A stretch of 57,201 bases of DNA from a virus (IMGVR_UViG_3300042864_002256:1-57201), one strand, 5' to 3'; counted from the stretch's first letter, positions 23,132-30,949 are shown. The notes: a model not told the origin generated them from the sequence alone. Numbers and translations are program-made.

Positions 23132-23460
23132 TTGTTTATTACATTGATGGTGAAAAATTTACAACGGAAGATTATACTATAGTTTCTAAGCTTGATATTT
23201 CTTCACCCAATGAAGAAATTCCTGCTTTTGAAAATTTAGAATCAGGATATAAATTTTGGTGTTTAACAAATTTATGTTGGCATCGGTTAAAAGGTCCAGC
23301 AAAATTCTATTCTAATGGATTTAAAGAATTTTATTTAAATGGTAAATGTTATGAAAATATTCGTGAATGGATTAAAGATCATCCTAATCCAGATTTGTAT
23401 TTTCAATCAATTGGCGTTATAACTGAAACTGATAAAGTTCTTTGGTATTTGAAAAATTAA
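23128..23460 (+). CDS. 110-residue repeat family protein, tail type A
   Basis: 110 residues: VYYIDGEKFTTED, ISSPNEEIPAFENL, FWCLTN (instead of CxKG), WHRLKGPAKFYSNG, FYLNGKCYENI, HPNPDLYFQSIG and tail ITETDKVLWYLKN. Coupled by ATGA to the clamp loader gene, so it would be made with replication proteins. Function unknown. Confidence 0.85.
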   Translation: MIVYYIDGEKFTTEDYTIVSKLDISSPNEEIPAFENLESGYKFWCLTNLCWHRLKGPAKFYSNGFKEFYLNGKCYENIREWIKDHPNPDLYFQSIGVITETDKVLWYLKN

Positions 23461-23478
23461 AAAATTAAGGAAAGAAAA

Positions 23479-23886
23479 ATGAAATATTTAAGAAATAGAC
23501 CTTTTATGAAAATTCAAACTTCTTGGAACCCAACTAAAGGTTCTAATACACATATTAAAGATTGGGATAAATTACCTAAAAATGAAAATGATACAAAAAA
23601 TCGTTGGGAATTAAAAGAAAGATATTCAGTAGTTGAACGTATTGATAAAAAAGACCTTACTGAATGTTCAACAATTATTGATATTTTAGAAATGAGAATT
23701 GTAACAACTCGTTATCAAATAGAAAAAGAAAATGTGTTAGATTTTTATTGTAGCAAATATACAAAATATATGTGTGATATTTTAGTCGAATGGAATAAAT
23801 TACATCCAGGCGATTATGCAACTGTATTAGAAGAAATTATGAAAAGAGCAAGCAGATATGAGCAAAACCAAACTAATTCTGTGTGA
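23479..23886 (+). CDS. Unknown 135-residue protein in the replication operon
   Basis: No domain recognised. Basic N-terminus (MKYLRNRPFMKIQTSWNPTKG), then a mostly helical body (STIIDILEMRIVTTRYQIEKENVLDFYC, WNKLHPGDYATVLEEIMKRAS). AATTAAGGAAAG precedes the ATG. Located between the clamp loader/family gene and the HAD gene, which it overlaps by 29 bases. It could be the missing small clamp loader subunit but shows no similarity I can recognise to gp62. Confidence 0.65.
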   Translation: MKYLRNRPFMKIQTSWNPTKGSNTHIKDWDKLPKNENDTKNRWELKERYSVVERIDKKDLTECSTIIDILEMRIVTTRYQIEKENVLDFYCSKYTKYMCDILVEWNKLHPGDYATVLEEIMKRASRYEQNQTNSV

Positions 23887-24439
23887 TATTGACGAAATCG
23901 TTCTCAATTGGATTGATAAATTTCAAAATTATCTTGAAGAATTAAATTATAAAAAAATTGCTGATTTAAAACATGCATATTGGGTTAATCTCGCTTATGA
24001 AATTGATATAGATTCAAAAATCTTAGTTGATCGATTTAATAATAGTGAAATGTTTGCTGATTTAGAATTAGTTCCAGGCGCATTAGAAGGAATTAATTCT
24101 TTGAAATCAATGGATTATCATTTGGTCGCTATTAGTGCTGTGCCAAATACATCTAAAATTTTTTCTAGTAGATTAAAAAATTTTGAAAAACATTTTGGCG
24201 AATCACCTTTTGATGGTTATTGTTTTGTTGGCGATAAAGAAAAGCACCCATTATTAAAAAGATTTAAACCTTGTGCATTTATTGAAGATAACCCACAACA
24301 TATAAGTTGTGCCATTGATTTAGGTATTAAAACAACTGGTTTATGGATGCCTTATAATCGAGATTGTGAGAATTTTTATGGAAAGGATAATTGGGAAGAA
24401 ATAGTAAAACAGATTGGGGAATGGGAACAAGAAAACTAA
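23858..24439 (+). CDS. HAD-family phosphatase (5' deoxyribonucleotidase-like)
   Basis: 193 residues. LILCDIDEIVLNW carries the HAD nucleophile pair D10 and D12. The helical cap region follows, then LVAISAVPNTSK (motif II with Ser) and FIEDNPQHI (motif IV, paired acidic E-D). This layout resembles NT5C-type deoxynucleotidases found in T4-like phages, which trim nucleotide pools. Cap and substrate details are inferred. Overlaps the previous gene. Confidence 0.7.
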   Translation: MSKTKLILCDIDEIVLNWIDKFQNYLEELNYKKIADLKHAYWVNLAYEIDIDSKILVDRFNNSEMFADLELVPGALEGINSLKSMDYHLVAISAVPNTSKIFSSRLKNFEKHFGESPFDGYCFVGDKEKHPLLKRFKPCAFIEDNPQHISCAIDLGIKTTGLWMPYNRDCENFYGKDNWEEIVKQIGEWEQEN

Positions 24440-24491
24440 ATACTATTGATAATGAAAACTATCCCACATGGCAACCTTTTAGGAGATATTA

Positions 24492-25247
24492 ATGTCAAGA
24501 GCCAAAAGAGCAATTCGTGAAAACCCACGAAAAGATCGTAACAATACACGCAATAATACAAGAAATAATGTAGTTGATTTTAACCCACAACAAAGTTCAA
24601 CTCGAATGAAAAAAATTCAAATAGTACCAAGAACTGAAACACAAGAAGATTTACTTTGTGAACTTTATGACGATAATAAACATATTGTTTTTGTTACTGG
24701 ACCGGCGGGTTGTGGAAAAACGCTGTTAGCTATGAGTTATGCATTAAAACAATTACAAGATAATAAAATCGAAAGAATTTTTTTAACAAGACCAGCAGTT
24801 AGTGTTGAAGAAGAACACGGCTTTCTTCCTGGTGATTTAAACCAAAAAATGGAACCTTGGATGATTCCACTTATGGATGTTGCCAGAAATTATTACGATG
24901 TTGCTACGGTTCAACATATGTTAGAAAATAAAACTATTGAATATGTCCCTCTAGCATACGCTCGCGGCCGAAACTTAGTAAATGCAGTTATCATTGGTGA
25001 TGAAGCCCAAAATATGACTGTCGATCAAATGAAGATGCTTTGTACACGTATTGGTGAAGGCTCTAAATTGATTATCACAGGCGATTTAGAACAACATGAT
25101 CGTAATCGTGCATCAAATGGTTTAAAAGACTTTATTGAACGTTTAAAACGATATAAATCAGATATGATTTCATTTGTTGAATTTAGTAATAAAGACATTC
25201 AACGTCATCCCGTTATTGATGAAGTTTTAAAAATTTACGCAAAATAA
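24492..25247 (+). CDS. PhoH-like P-loop ATPase
   Basis: 251 residues. A basic, disordered N-terminus (MSRAKRAIRENPRKD) precedes VTGPAGCGKTLLA (69-80), RPAVSVEEEHGFLPGD, YARGRNLVNAVIIGDEAQNMT (Walker B) and ITGDLEQHDR (sensor). These are the PhoH blocks. PhoH is common in marine and soil T4-like phages; its phage function is uncertain, possibly RNA metabolism. Followed by a strong terminator. Confidence 0.92.
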   Translation: MSRAKRAIRENPRKDRNNTRNNTRNNVVDFNPQQSSTRMKKIQIVPRTETQEDLLCELYDDNKHIVFVTGPAGCGKTLLAMSYALKQLQDNKIERIFLTRPAVSVEEEHGFLPGDLNQKMEPWMIPLMDVARNYYDVATVQHMLENKTIEYVPLAYARGRNLVNAVIIGDEAQNMTVDQMKMLCTRIGEGSKLIITGDLEQHDRNRASNGLKDFIERLKRYKSDMISFVEFSNKDIQRHPVIDEVLKIYAK

Positions 25248-25277
25248 AAAAGGGGAGAATTAATTCTCCCCTTTTTT
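25246..25277. terminator. Bidirectional terminator
   Basis: AAAAAAGGGGAGAATTAATTCTCCCCTTTTTT. It ends the clamp loader/PhoH operon and may also serve the convergent minus unit ending at 25309. Confidence 0.9.
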
Positions 25278-25308
25278 ACATTAACTATTAATAGAAATCT
25301 GAATTCAT

Positions 25309-25704
25309 TTACTTAAATCCTTCAGGCAATTCATTAATTTCTAACCAATCTTCAATTTTACCATTGTTATCAATATCTAAGATAATGTAATCACCAAAAT
25401 TACTTTCTTTTGGGCTTAAAAATCGAGGAACATAATCATTTTTTAGTGAATATAATTTGTTAAAATTTTTATCAAGAAAATAATAATTTCCAGCATCACA
25501 AACTTTATAATGAACATTAGCTGTTTTATTTTTAGGCCAATTTTTAATGATACCAGTTTTATTATCAATTAAAATATTCCACATATCATATTCTCGAAAT
25601 GGAATTAATGTTCCATCAACATCTTCTATATCATTTACAACGGCACTTTCCCAATATCGAACACGTGCATTAACTTTAATGTATTTTACGTTATCAAAAC
25701 TCAT
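25309..25704 (-). CDS. Unknown 131-residue protein
   Basis: Starts MSFDNVKYIKVNARVRYWES at ATG 25704 after AAGGAG. Beta-rich, with aromatic and Asp-rich stretches (VVNDIEDVDGTLIPF, YIILDIDNNGKIEDWLEI), the last resembling an EF-hand-like DxDNNGxI loop that could bind a metal. No signal peptide. It shares the leader AATAAGGAGATT..ATGAGTTTT with the upstream gene. Function unknown. Confidence 0.7.
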   Translation of the reverse strand: MSFDNVKYIKVNARVRYWESAVVNDIEDVDGTLIPFREYDMWNILIDNKTGIIKNWPKNKTANVHYKVCDAGNYYFLDKNFNKLYSLKNDYVPRFLSPKESNFGDYIILDIDNNGKIEDWLEINELPEGFK

Positions 25705-25728
25705 AATCAATCTCCTTATTAAAATTTT

Positions 25729-25983
25729 TTAAATAATTTTTTGTGATTTACTAATCAAATTATTAATTCTATGGTTATGTTTATTTTCATAAACACCTTT
25801 CTGTTCTAACATATCTAATGTTTTTTTAAGATTTTGTAAATCTTTAATCATATTTTCTGCAATACGACCGTGAATTTCTTTCATTTGTTTTTCGTAAATT
25901 TTATTTTGATTATATTCATGTAACATCCAAATAATTAGTGCAGATATCGCCATACAAATAATGCTTGTAATAATAAAACTCAT
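25729..25983 (-). CDS. Small membrane protein with coiled coil
   Basis: 84 residues: one N-terminal transmembrane segment (IITSIICMAISALIIWML) and a polar, coiled-coil-like remainder (IYEKQMKEIHGRIAENMIKDL...). The layout resembles small phage spanin or superinfection-exclusion type membrane proteins, but no specific family is recognised. Preceded by AAGGAG and a terminator from the upstream gene. Confidence 0.65.
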   Translation of the reverse strand: MSFIITSIICMAISALIIWMLHEYNQNKIYEKQMKEIHGRIAENMIKDLQNLKKTLDMLEQKGVYENKHNHRINNLISKSQKII

Positions 25984-26015
25984 AATAAATCTCCTTATTA
26001 AAAAATTTAATTAAA

Positions 26016-26044
26016 GAAAAGAGGGAAATTTTTTCCCTCTTTTT
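26016..26044 (-). terminator. Terminator
   Basis: Minus strand AAAAGAGGGAAAAAATTTCCCTCTTTTC; stem GAGGGAAA/TTTCCCTC followed by T-rich sequence, after the 26046 gene. Confidence 0.8.
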
Positions 26045-26045
26045 A

Positions 26046-26564
26046 TTAAGTAAACATCATACACATTGAAACACCGAATAAAATAGCGGCTCCACCACAT
26101 AAAACAAATGCCATTCCGCCTTCTCCGCGAGTTAAATCAATATTAACCGTTTGATAAACACAATTTGTTTTAAGCTTAATTAAACCAAACATTAAACTTT
26201 TTTGATCATAACTGACTAATACCAGTTTTTGTTTTTTAAAAACACGACGAAACATTAAACACGATGTAATAAATAACCCAAAACCGAAAATCTTAATAAA
26301 TGTAAACTTGAATACAAGATAAACAAGCAACATGATTCCCAATGGACTAAAAATCAAATCATTTGCAGCCATTCCCATTTTAGTTGCAATGTTGATAATA
26401 CTGTTAGAGAAACTTTCCATTACTTTTTGAACCACTAAACCATAATATTCAGCTTGTTCAACATAAGTTTGTTCGGTTTTTTGTTCTGTTTTTTCAGCGG
26501 CAAAAACTGCTGGCGTAAACATCATCGTTAAAGCAACCATAACCATCATAATAAAATTTTTCAT
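26046..26564 (-). CDS. Exported or membrane protein with signal peptide
   Basis: 172 residues from ATG 26564 (AAAGGAAAAAATT upstream), chosen over an earlier in-frame ATG because it begins a signal peptide: MKNFIMMVMVALTMMFTPAVFAAE. Two or three further hydrophobic segments lie at about residues 68-105 (LGIMLLVYLVFKF, FGFGLFITSCLMF) and at the C-terminus (FVLCGGAAILFGVSMCMMF). Likely an inner membrane protein. Role unknown; membrane exclusion is one possibility. Confidence 0.65.
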   Translation of the reverse strand: MKNFIMMVMVALTMMFTPAVFAAEKTEQKTEQTYVEQAEYYGLVVQKVMESFSNSIINIATKMGMAANDLIFSPLGIMLLVYLVFKFTFIKIFGFGLFITSCLMFRRVFKKQKLVLVSYDQKSLMFGLIKLKTNCVYQTVNIDLTRGEGGMAFVLCGGAAILFGVSMCMMFT

Positions 26565-26577
26565 AATTTTTTCCTTT

Positions 26578-27048
26578 CTAATTGAATTTAATAAATTTTG
26601 TGATTTTTCCCATATATTGTTTATTTGTAAAAGCATATTTAAATTTATAATTGCTTTCATACCAATAATCTTCAATGATTTCGGTGATAATAACTTCATT
26701 ATTATTTTCATCTAACCATGTTTGTGATTTTTCCGAATCTGGATCAAAATAACCATGTTTAATTTTTGGTCGAGAAATACGTTCATTAAGGTCAGCTAAT
26801 AGATTTATTTCGCCACAATCATAAACTGGTAATTTATTAATACCGCAAAATCCGGTAACTTTGCCAACCAATTGATAATCATTAATGTAATGATTAAATT
26901 CAGATAATGCTAACAGATTTTCATCAATTTTGTCACTAATAGATAATCCATTAATAATAACAATTTCTCCGGTTGAAGTTTTCCATTTTTGTGAACCTAA
27001 AATTGTATTGTTTGTCTTGGAATAAAAACCATATAATTCTTGTTGCAT
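26578..27048 (-). CDS. Unknown 156-residue protein
   Basis: Starts MQQELYGFYSKTNNTILGSQKW with AAAGGAAAT upstream. Contains GKVTGFCGINKLPVYDCGEI and two Trp/Tyr-rich stretches. No domain recognised, no signal peptide. Lies between the DUF932 terminator and the membrane protein gene. Confidence 0.7.
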   Translation of the reverse strand: MQQELYGFYSKTNNTILGSQKWKTSTGEIVIINGLSISDKIDENLLALSEFNHYINDYQLVGKVTGFCGINKLPVYDCGEINLLADLNERISRPKIKHGYFDPDSEKSQTWLDENNNEVIITEIIEDYWYESNYKFKYAFTNKQYMGKITKFIKFN

Positions 27049-27066
27049 TTATATTTCCTTTCAAAT

Positions 27067-27090
27067 TAAAAGGGAGAATTAATTCTCCCC
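27067..27090 (-). terminator. Terminator after the DUF932 gene
   Basis: Minus strand GGGGAGAATTAATTCTCCC followed by TTTTAATTT; member of the near-identical terminator set. Confidence 0.85.
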
Positions 27091-27096
27091 ATATTG

Positions 27097-27963
27097 TTAA
27101 ACTGCAAAACTTTCAGCAAGTTCCCAAAGATCACGATTGATTTTTACTTCTGCATCAATTGCGCGCACTTGACGAGTTGTAACCACACGACGATTACCAT
27201 TAACTCGATTTACACGAGTGCTTTCCGCAGTAAGACCGCCACGAATACAATGCTCCTGAATAACGTTAAAAACGGACCACAAATCAGTTTTTGTATCTTG
27301 AACACGGCGAGCTTCAAGTAATTGAGTTGCAGAAATTGGTGAAAGAACGTTGTTATTTTCATCAACACCAAACCGAAGGCGGCGAGCAGCTTCAGCAAAT
27401 TCAACACGACGATCAAGATCAAGATCGATTGCACCCCAACGAGCAGGAGCGTCAAGACTAAGGTGTGCAACCTTGCGGGCTTCAAGAGTTGCATTGACCA
27501 CACGATCAATTACATCCATACCGCTATGTCGAACCTTAACAGCAGAAAGCGTTCCAGTTTGGGCGACCAATGAATTCAAACAAGCAATGCGAAAAAGCCC
27601 GGCCATAAGTTCATATTGTGACGTGCCATCATTTGCATTACGAAGATAAATTTCAGTAACCGTATCACCAACGCGATAAGTAGCATCATCACCAATCCGG
27701 CGAAAACGAAGAAGATGCTTGGTAAAATTACGCTTATCAGCCGAACGAACACGATTTTGCTTTGCGCCAACAACTTGAAAACCTTCTTCACGAAGGGCAT
27801 TTACTGCGTCAATTGTGGGGATAGGTTGAAAACGATCACTACGGCTTTCATGGGCAGTATTAGCAAAAATGCTAGGAACAAGAGCGCGAAGCTGATCATC
27901 GTTCAAAGCTTCGGCAGAATCAAAACGAGCAGTACGAGTGTAAATGGTTTCAATTGCAGACAT
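27097..27963 (-). CDS. DUF932-family protein
   Basis: 288 residues. The core (SRSDRFQPIPTIDAVNALRE, GFQVVGAKQNRVR, KHLLRFRR, EIYLRNANDGTSQYELMAGLFR and ACLNSLVAQTG) is the DUF932 pattern found in many phages and plasmids; the function is unknown, though sometimes linked to plasmid or phage DNA metabolism. It is notably GC-richer than its neighbours, with CGT/CGC/GCC-type codons, as in the 5076 gene. It has its own promoter, leader hairpin (GGCAATCAAGCC), AAAGGAG and terminator, implying strong early expression. Confidence 0.85.
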   Translation of the reverse strand: MSAIETIYTRTARFDSAEALNDDQLRALVPSIFANTAHESRSDRFQPIPTIDAVNALREEGFQVVGAKQNRVRSADKRNFTKHLLRFRRIGDDATYRVGDTVTEIYLRNANDGTSQYELMAGLFRIACLNSLVAQTGTLSAVKVRHSGMDVIDRVVNATLEARKVAHLSLDAPARWGAIDLDLDRRVEFAEAARRLRFGVDENNNVLSPISATQLLEARRVQDTKTDLWSVFNVIQEHCIRGGLTAESTRVNRVNGNRRVVTTRQVRAIDAEVKINRDLWELAESFAV

Positions 27964-28008
27964 TTAATTTCTCCTTTGTTTTTGGCTTGATTGCCTGTTA
28001 ATAAAGAG

Positions 28009-28037
28009 ACTTTAAATGAGTTTTAATTTGTTGTCAA
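28009..28037 (-). promoter_or_regulatory. Sigma70-type promoter
   Basis: Minus strand: TTGACA, 17 bases, TAAAGT. Drives the DUF932 gene. It lies partly within the end of the preceding unit. Confidence 0.7.
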
Positions 28038-28252
28038 CAAGAAAATTTTTCTAATTTTAAAGTTTTCATTAAATTAATAATAAATTGTAAATTTTTCAAA
28101 TATGGTATTAAAATTTGGATTTGGGTCATATCTGTAATACTTTTTTCTTTTAACGCATATAATTCTTCAAATTGTTTTATTCTCGTGGTTAATTCTTCTT
28201 GTAATTCAATTAAAGAACAATTATCAAAAGTTTTAAGATATTCTGCGATCAT
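28034..28252 (-). CDS. Small helical protein, paralog 1
   Basis: 72 residues, ending INLMKTLKLEKFSC. It shares its C-terminus and a similar N-terminal EYLKTFDNCSLIELQEEL pattern with the next upstream gene (ITINLMKTLKLDKLSF), so they are tandem duplicates. Predicted all-helical. ATGGAGAAATAAATT leads to the ATG. Function unknown. Confidence 0.65.
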   Translation of the reverse strand: MIAEYLKTFDNCSLIELQEELTTRIKQFEELYALKEKSITDMTQIQILIPYLKNLQFIINLMKTLKLEKFSC

Positions 28253-28274
28253 AATTTATTTCTCCATTATTTGA

Positions 28275-28496
28275 TTAAAAAGATAGTTTATCTAATTTTA
28301 AAGTTTTCATTAAATTAATTGTTATTTTAATAGTTACTGCAAAATTTTTATGGTCTTCGAGATTAGCAGCCCATAAACCAATCTGATTTTCTGGTTTATC
28401 AAAATCTTCAATTCTTAAAATAATTGTTTCTAAAAGATTTTCTAATTGTTCTAATGTAGCATCATTATAAGTTTCAAGGTCTTCTCTAAATGTCAT
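28275..28496 (-). CDS. Small helical protein, paralog 2
   Basis: 73 residues from ATG 28496 (MTFREDLETYNDATLEQLENL) after AGAAAGAAAA; an upstream in-frame ATG at 28526 is less well placed. It ends in NLMKTLKLDKLSF like paralog 1. Helical, acidic first half. Follows a type B family gene by about 26 bases. Function unknown. Confidence 0.65.
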   Translation of the reverse strand: MTFREDLETYNDATLEQLENLLETIILRIEDFDKPENQIGLWAANLEDHKNFAVTIKITINLMKTLKLDKLSF

Positions 28497-28522
28497 GTTT
28501 TTTCTTTCTATATTGTAATTTA

Positions 28523-28906
28523 TCAAGTGTATTTTAAAAGCATTTCAACTTGAAATGCTTTATCTTGATTTGGATGCGCTTTCAACCAAGAATGAATGTT
28601 TTGATAATATTTTCCATTTAAATAAAATAAATTTATCCCACATGGTTGAATTTCGGCAGGTCCATTTTCTCTATGTAATACTCCATGTTGAAAATATTGT
28701 TGAATACCTGTGCAACCAATAAAGGCAGGTAAATCATTATCTCGATGAACTTTGCCATTTTTATACCATGTTTTACTACCAATTGAATGTTCTTCAGCAG
28801 GCGTATTATTATCTGGCGAATGTAATTTATTACGGATTTTTTTGTATAAACAATCGTTAAAATAATCATTAGTGTATGTTCGATCTTTTGTTCTGTAAAT
28901 AATCAT
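28523..28906 (-). CDS. Family protein with two HR..GPA repeats, tail type B
   Basis: 127 residues. Unlike the others it has two repeat units: NGKVHRDNDLPAFIGCTGIQ and HGVLHRENGPAEIQPCGIN, followed by FYLNGKYYQNIHSWL and the type B tail HPNQDKAFQVEMLLKYT. The N-terminus is also different (MIIYRTKDRTYTNDYFN) and reads NKLHSPDNNTPAEE instead of ISSPDE. The doubled unit connects this family to longer phage proteins made of NGKxHRxxGPA repeats. Start chosen at ATG 28906 after AAAGGAAAAAATAAG. Confidence 0.8.
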   Translation of the reverse strand: MIIYRTKDRTYTNDYFNDCLYKKIRNKLHSPDNNTPAEEHSIGSKTWYKNGKVHRDNDLPAFIGCTGIQQYFQHGVLHRENGPAEIQPCGINLFYLNGKYYQNIHSWLKAHPNQDKAFQVEMLLKYT

Positions 28907-28920
28907 CTTATTTTTTCCTT

Positions 28921-29229
28921 TCATGTATATTTTAAAAGCATTTCTATTTGAAAAGCATTTGTTTGATTTGGGTGTTCTTGTAATCAAGCATGAATATTTT
29001 CAAAATAACATTTATCATTTAAACAAAACCATTTAGCGCCATCACTAAATATTTCCGATGGTCCAATTAAACGATGCCAGATATCTCCTTTTAAGCACCA
29101 AGATTTAAAGCCATTTGATAAATTTTCATAAGCAGGAATTTCTTCATCTGGTGAAGAAATATCCAGCCAAGGAATGTCATCTTCATTATCAGTTGTGAAT
29201 TTTTTACCATCAACGTAATAAATAAACAT
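28921..29229 (-). pseudogene. 110-residue family gene with nonsense codon, tail type B
   Basis: Reads MFIYYVDGKKFTTDN..., ISSPDEEIPAYENL, WCLKGDIWHRLIGPSEI, FCLNDKCYFENIHA and then TGA at 28984-28986, exactly where relatives have TGG (ENIHAWL). After it the frame continues LQEHPNQTNAFQIEMLLKYT to 28921. A single TGG to TGA change explains this. Other genes end in TGA, so a changed genetic code is not supported. An 81-residue product could still be made. Confidence 0.8.
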
Positions 29230-29238
29230 TTTTAATCC

Positions 29239-29589
29239 TTAATTTTTTAAATACCAAATAACTTTATCGGTTTCGGTAAAAATTCCAATGGTGTTAAAAT
29301 ATAAATCTGGATTTGGATGATTGTTAATCCATTCTTTTATAGTTTTATAATATTTTCCATCTAACCAAAACTCTTCGTTTGAATATCTTTCCCATAAAAG
29401 AGCGGGACCAGTTAAGCGATGTTTTTTGCCATTTTTATAATAAAATTTTATACCATTTAGCGGATGTATTATAGCAGGTGTATTTTCATCTGGCGAGTGT
29501 AACCTATTCCAAAGTACATACTCATTCCAAAATTGATTTTTAACTATTCTTCGTTTAAAACCTGTTGTAGTCCAATATTCTATTATCAT
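29239..29589 (-). CDS. 110-residue repeat family protein, tail type A, variant N-terminus
   Basis: 116 residues. N-terminus MIIEYWTTTGFKRRIVKNQFWNEYVLW differs from YIYYIDGEKF and resembles the 28523 protein, as does NRLHSPDENTPA. It then has FYYKNGKKHRLTGPALLW, FWLDGKYYKTI, HPNPDLYF and tail FTETDKVIWYLKN. NGKKHRLTGPA shows the link to the NGKxHRxxGPA repeat. It begins a run of three family genes. Confidence 0.85.
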   Translation of the reverse strand: MIIEYWTTTGFKRRIVKNQFWNEYVLWNRLHSPDENTPAIIHPLNGIKFYYKNGKKHRLTGPALLWERYSNEEFWLDGKYYKTIKEWINNHPNPDLYFNTIGIFTETDKVIWYLKN

Positions 29590-29597
29590 GATAAATT

Positions 29598-29623
29598 AAA
29601 GAAAGGCGTTAACGCCTTTCTTT
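29598..29623 (-). terminator. Terminator after the TAXI gene
   Basis: AAAGAAAGGCGTTAACGCCTTTCTTT: palindromic stem with T-rich tail. It separates the secreted-protein unit from the family genes. Confidence 0.85.
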
Positions 29624-30509
29624 AAGGTTGTACTTTCTTTAAAATTGAGGCTTGTGCTGCATTTTTAGAACGAATAAACGCATTATAAACTTGATCATTA
29701 TCTGAAAATTCGCTTGATGAAACAATAATAGCACCAACTTTAACTGTACTTACTTTTCCACGAGAACCAAATGTACCTAATCCTTTTTGAAGATTGGAAT
29801 ATGTATCATATTGAATATCGTCACGTTGATAAATTGGTTGGTTATTATCTTTTGCATTATCAAAATCATTATCATCAGCATCAACTAAAACAAGATTATT
29901 ACCATGAATTGTATCAATATCATTTACAACATAAGAACTTTTAAGTGCAGAGGTAAAAACCATACATTGTGCTTCTGTTCCATCAGCAACTTTTTCAACT
30001 GCTTTTAATCCACCAAAAGGAACAGTTGGGATTGGACCATAAAGCTTTTCATCACTTTGTTTAAAACTTTCCCAAGTAACAGAACTTCCGCTTCCTTGTG
30101 GACCAATTGCAACGGTAATTGCTGGGGTTAATTGAGTAATACGATTGATTTTTGATTTACGATTGCAAATAAAATGCACGTATTCATCATAAAGCTTTCC
30201 AAGACGTTCTACTTTTTGAGCATTACGATTTGATTTATTATAAACGCGCAAAGCATCGTTTTGAACAATTGCAACATCACATTTACCATCTCGTAATGCA
30301 TCTAAATTTTCAATACTTCCTCGTGTATTAAAAACTTCAACTTTGCCCTTACCGGCTGAATTATATTGCTTGGCAATCTCTAATGCAGAAAATTCATAAT
30401 TACCGCCACTTGGGCCGGAACAAAAACGAATGTTAGGATTAGATTGCGCTTGTGCAAATGTTGGGAAGGTTAATACTGCTAATGCAGCTAAAATACGTAA
30501 ATTTTTCAT
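29622..30509 (-). CDS. TAXI-type periplasmic solute-binding protein
   Basis: 295 residues. A clear signal peptide (MKNLRILAALAVLTFPTFAQAQ, likely cleaved after AQA) precedes RFCSGPSGGNYEFSALEIA, the TAXI-family N-terminus, then NTRGSIENLDALRDGKCDVAIVQNDAL, GPQGSGSSVTWES and GAIIVSSSEF. Such proteins bind glutamate-like or other solutes for TRAP transporters. In a phage it may alter host uptake or act as a decoy receptor in the periplasm; neither is shown. No transporter membrane genes are adjacent. AAGGAATAATAA precedes the ATG. Confidence 0.75.
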   Translation of the reverse strand: MKNLRILAALAVLTFPTFAQAQSNPNIRFCSGPSGGNYEFSALEIAKQYNSAGKGKVEVFNTRGSIENLDALRDGKCDVAIVQNDALRVYNKSNRNAQKVERLGKLYDEYVHFICNRKSKINRITQLTPAITVAIGPQGSGSSVTWESFKQSDEKLYGPIPTVPFGGLKAVEKVADGTEAQCMVFTSALKSSYVVNDIDTIHGNNLVLVDADDNDFDNAKDNNQPIYQRDDIQYDTYSNLQKGLGTFGSRGKVSTVKVGAIIVSSSEFSDNDQVYNAFIRSKNAAQASILKKVQP

Positions 30510-30512
30510 TTA

Positions 30513-30683
30513 TTATTCCTTTTTTAAAATTGTTATTGGTTGTTCAGGATTATTTTTTATATATTTTTTGCAATAGTCATCACAAATATATGAATTAATA
30601 TGATTAGATATTACCTATGTTTTTGGTTTCATAAAACTTGGTGTTATCAAAAACACGATTAATATTGTTAAAAATAAATTCAT
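30513..30683 (-). pseudogene. Small membrane/secreted gene with internal amber codon
   Basis: A 57-codon frame after AAAAGGAAAATAA. MNLFLTILIVFLITPSFMKPKT is a hydrophobic leader, followed by TAG at codon 23, then VISNHINSYICDDYCKKYIKNN and PEQPITILKKE to a TAA just before the TAXI start. The length of open frame after the TAG, its CDDYC pair and its fit to the gene spacing suggest one gene broken by a nonsense codon. Amber readthrough is possible but unsupported. Confidence 0.5.
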
Positions 30684-30694
30684 TTATTTTCCTT

Positions 30695-30949
30695 TTAATT
30701 AATTGAAACACATTCAAGTTTGTTATCTTTAGACATAATATGTCCGCGTGTATTATAATTAGTTTTACAATATCTTGGCAAATATGAAGATGAACTGCCA
30801 GATTTTAGATAATGAAAACCAGTATCTTTATCGATATAAAAATCTCTTTCATAAATTGGTTCAGGATTTTTTGAATCACCAGCAATTGCAGGTTGTAAAT
30901 GTGCAACACTTAAAATTGCAGCAATCACACCAATATAAATTTTTTTCAT
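30695..30949 (-). CDS. Small exported protein
   Basis: 84 residues with a signal peptide MKKIYIGVIAAILSVAHLQPAIAG, likely cleaved after AIA. The mature part is Ser/Tyr-rich with two cysteines (RYCKTNYN and ECVSI) that may form a disulfide in the periplasm. Good GGAAAAATAA leader and an upstream promoter. No family recognised; part of a run of exported products (26046, 29622, 30513). Confidence 0.7.
   Translation of the reverse strand: MKKIYIGVIAAILSVAHLQPAIAGDSKNPEPIYERDFYIDKDTGFHYLKSGSSSSYLPRYCKTNYNTRGHIMSKDNKLECVSIN

Noticed and set aside
23479-23886. gp62 clamp loader small subunit
   Set aside because: The position after gp44 is suggestive, but size and sequence do not match what I know of gp62, so the gene is left unnamed.
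27350-27649. Arg/Ser-rich open frame on the plus strand opposite the DUF932 gene
   Set aside because: Its composition is the mirror of the GC-richer DUF932 gene, with no ribosome binding site or relatives recognised.
28984-28986. TGA where the family has Trp, possibly UGA recoding
   Set aside because: Other genes end in TGA (for example 3434 and 18206) and their neighbours overlap accordingly; all other family copies use TGG. A nonsense mutation is simpler.
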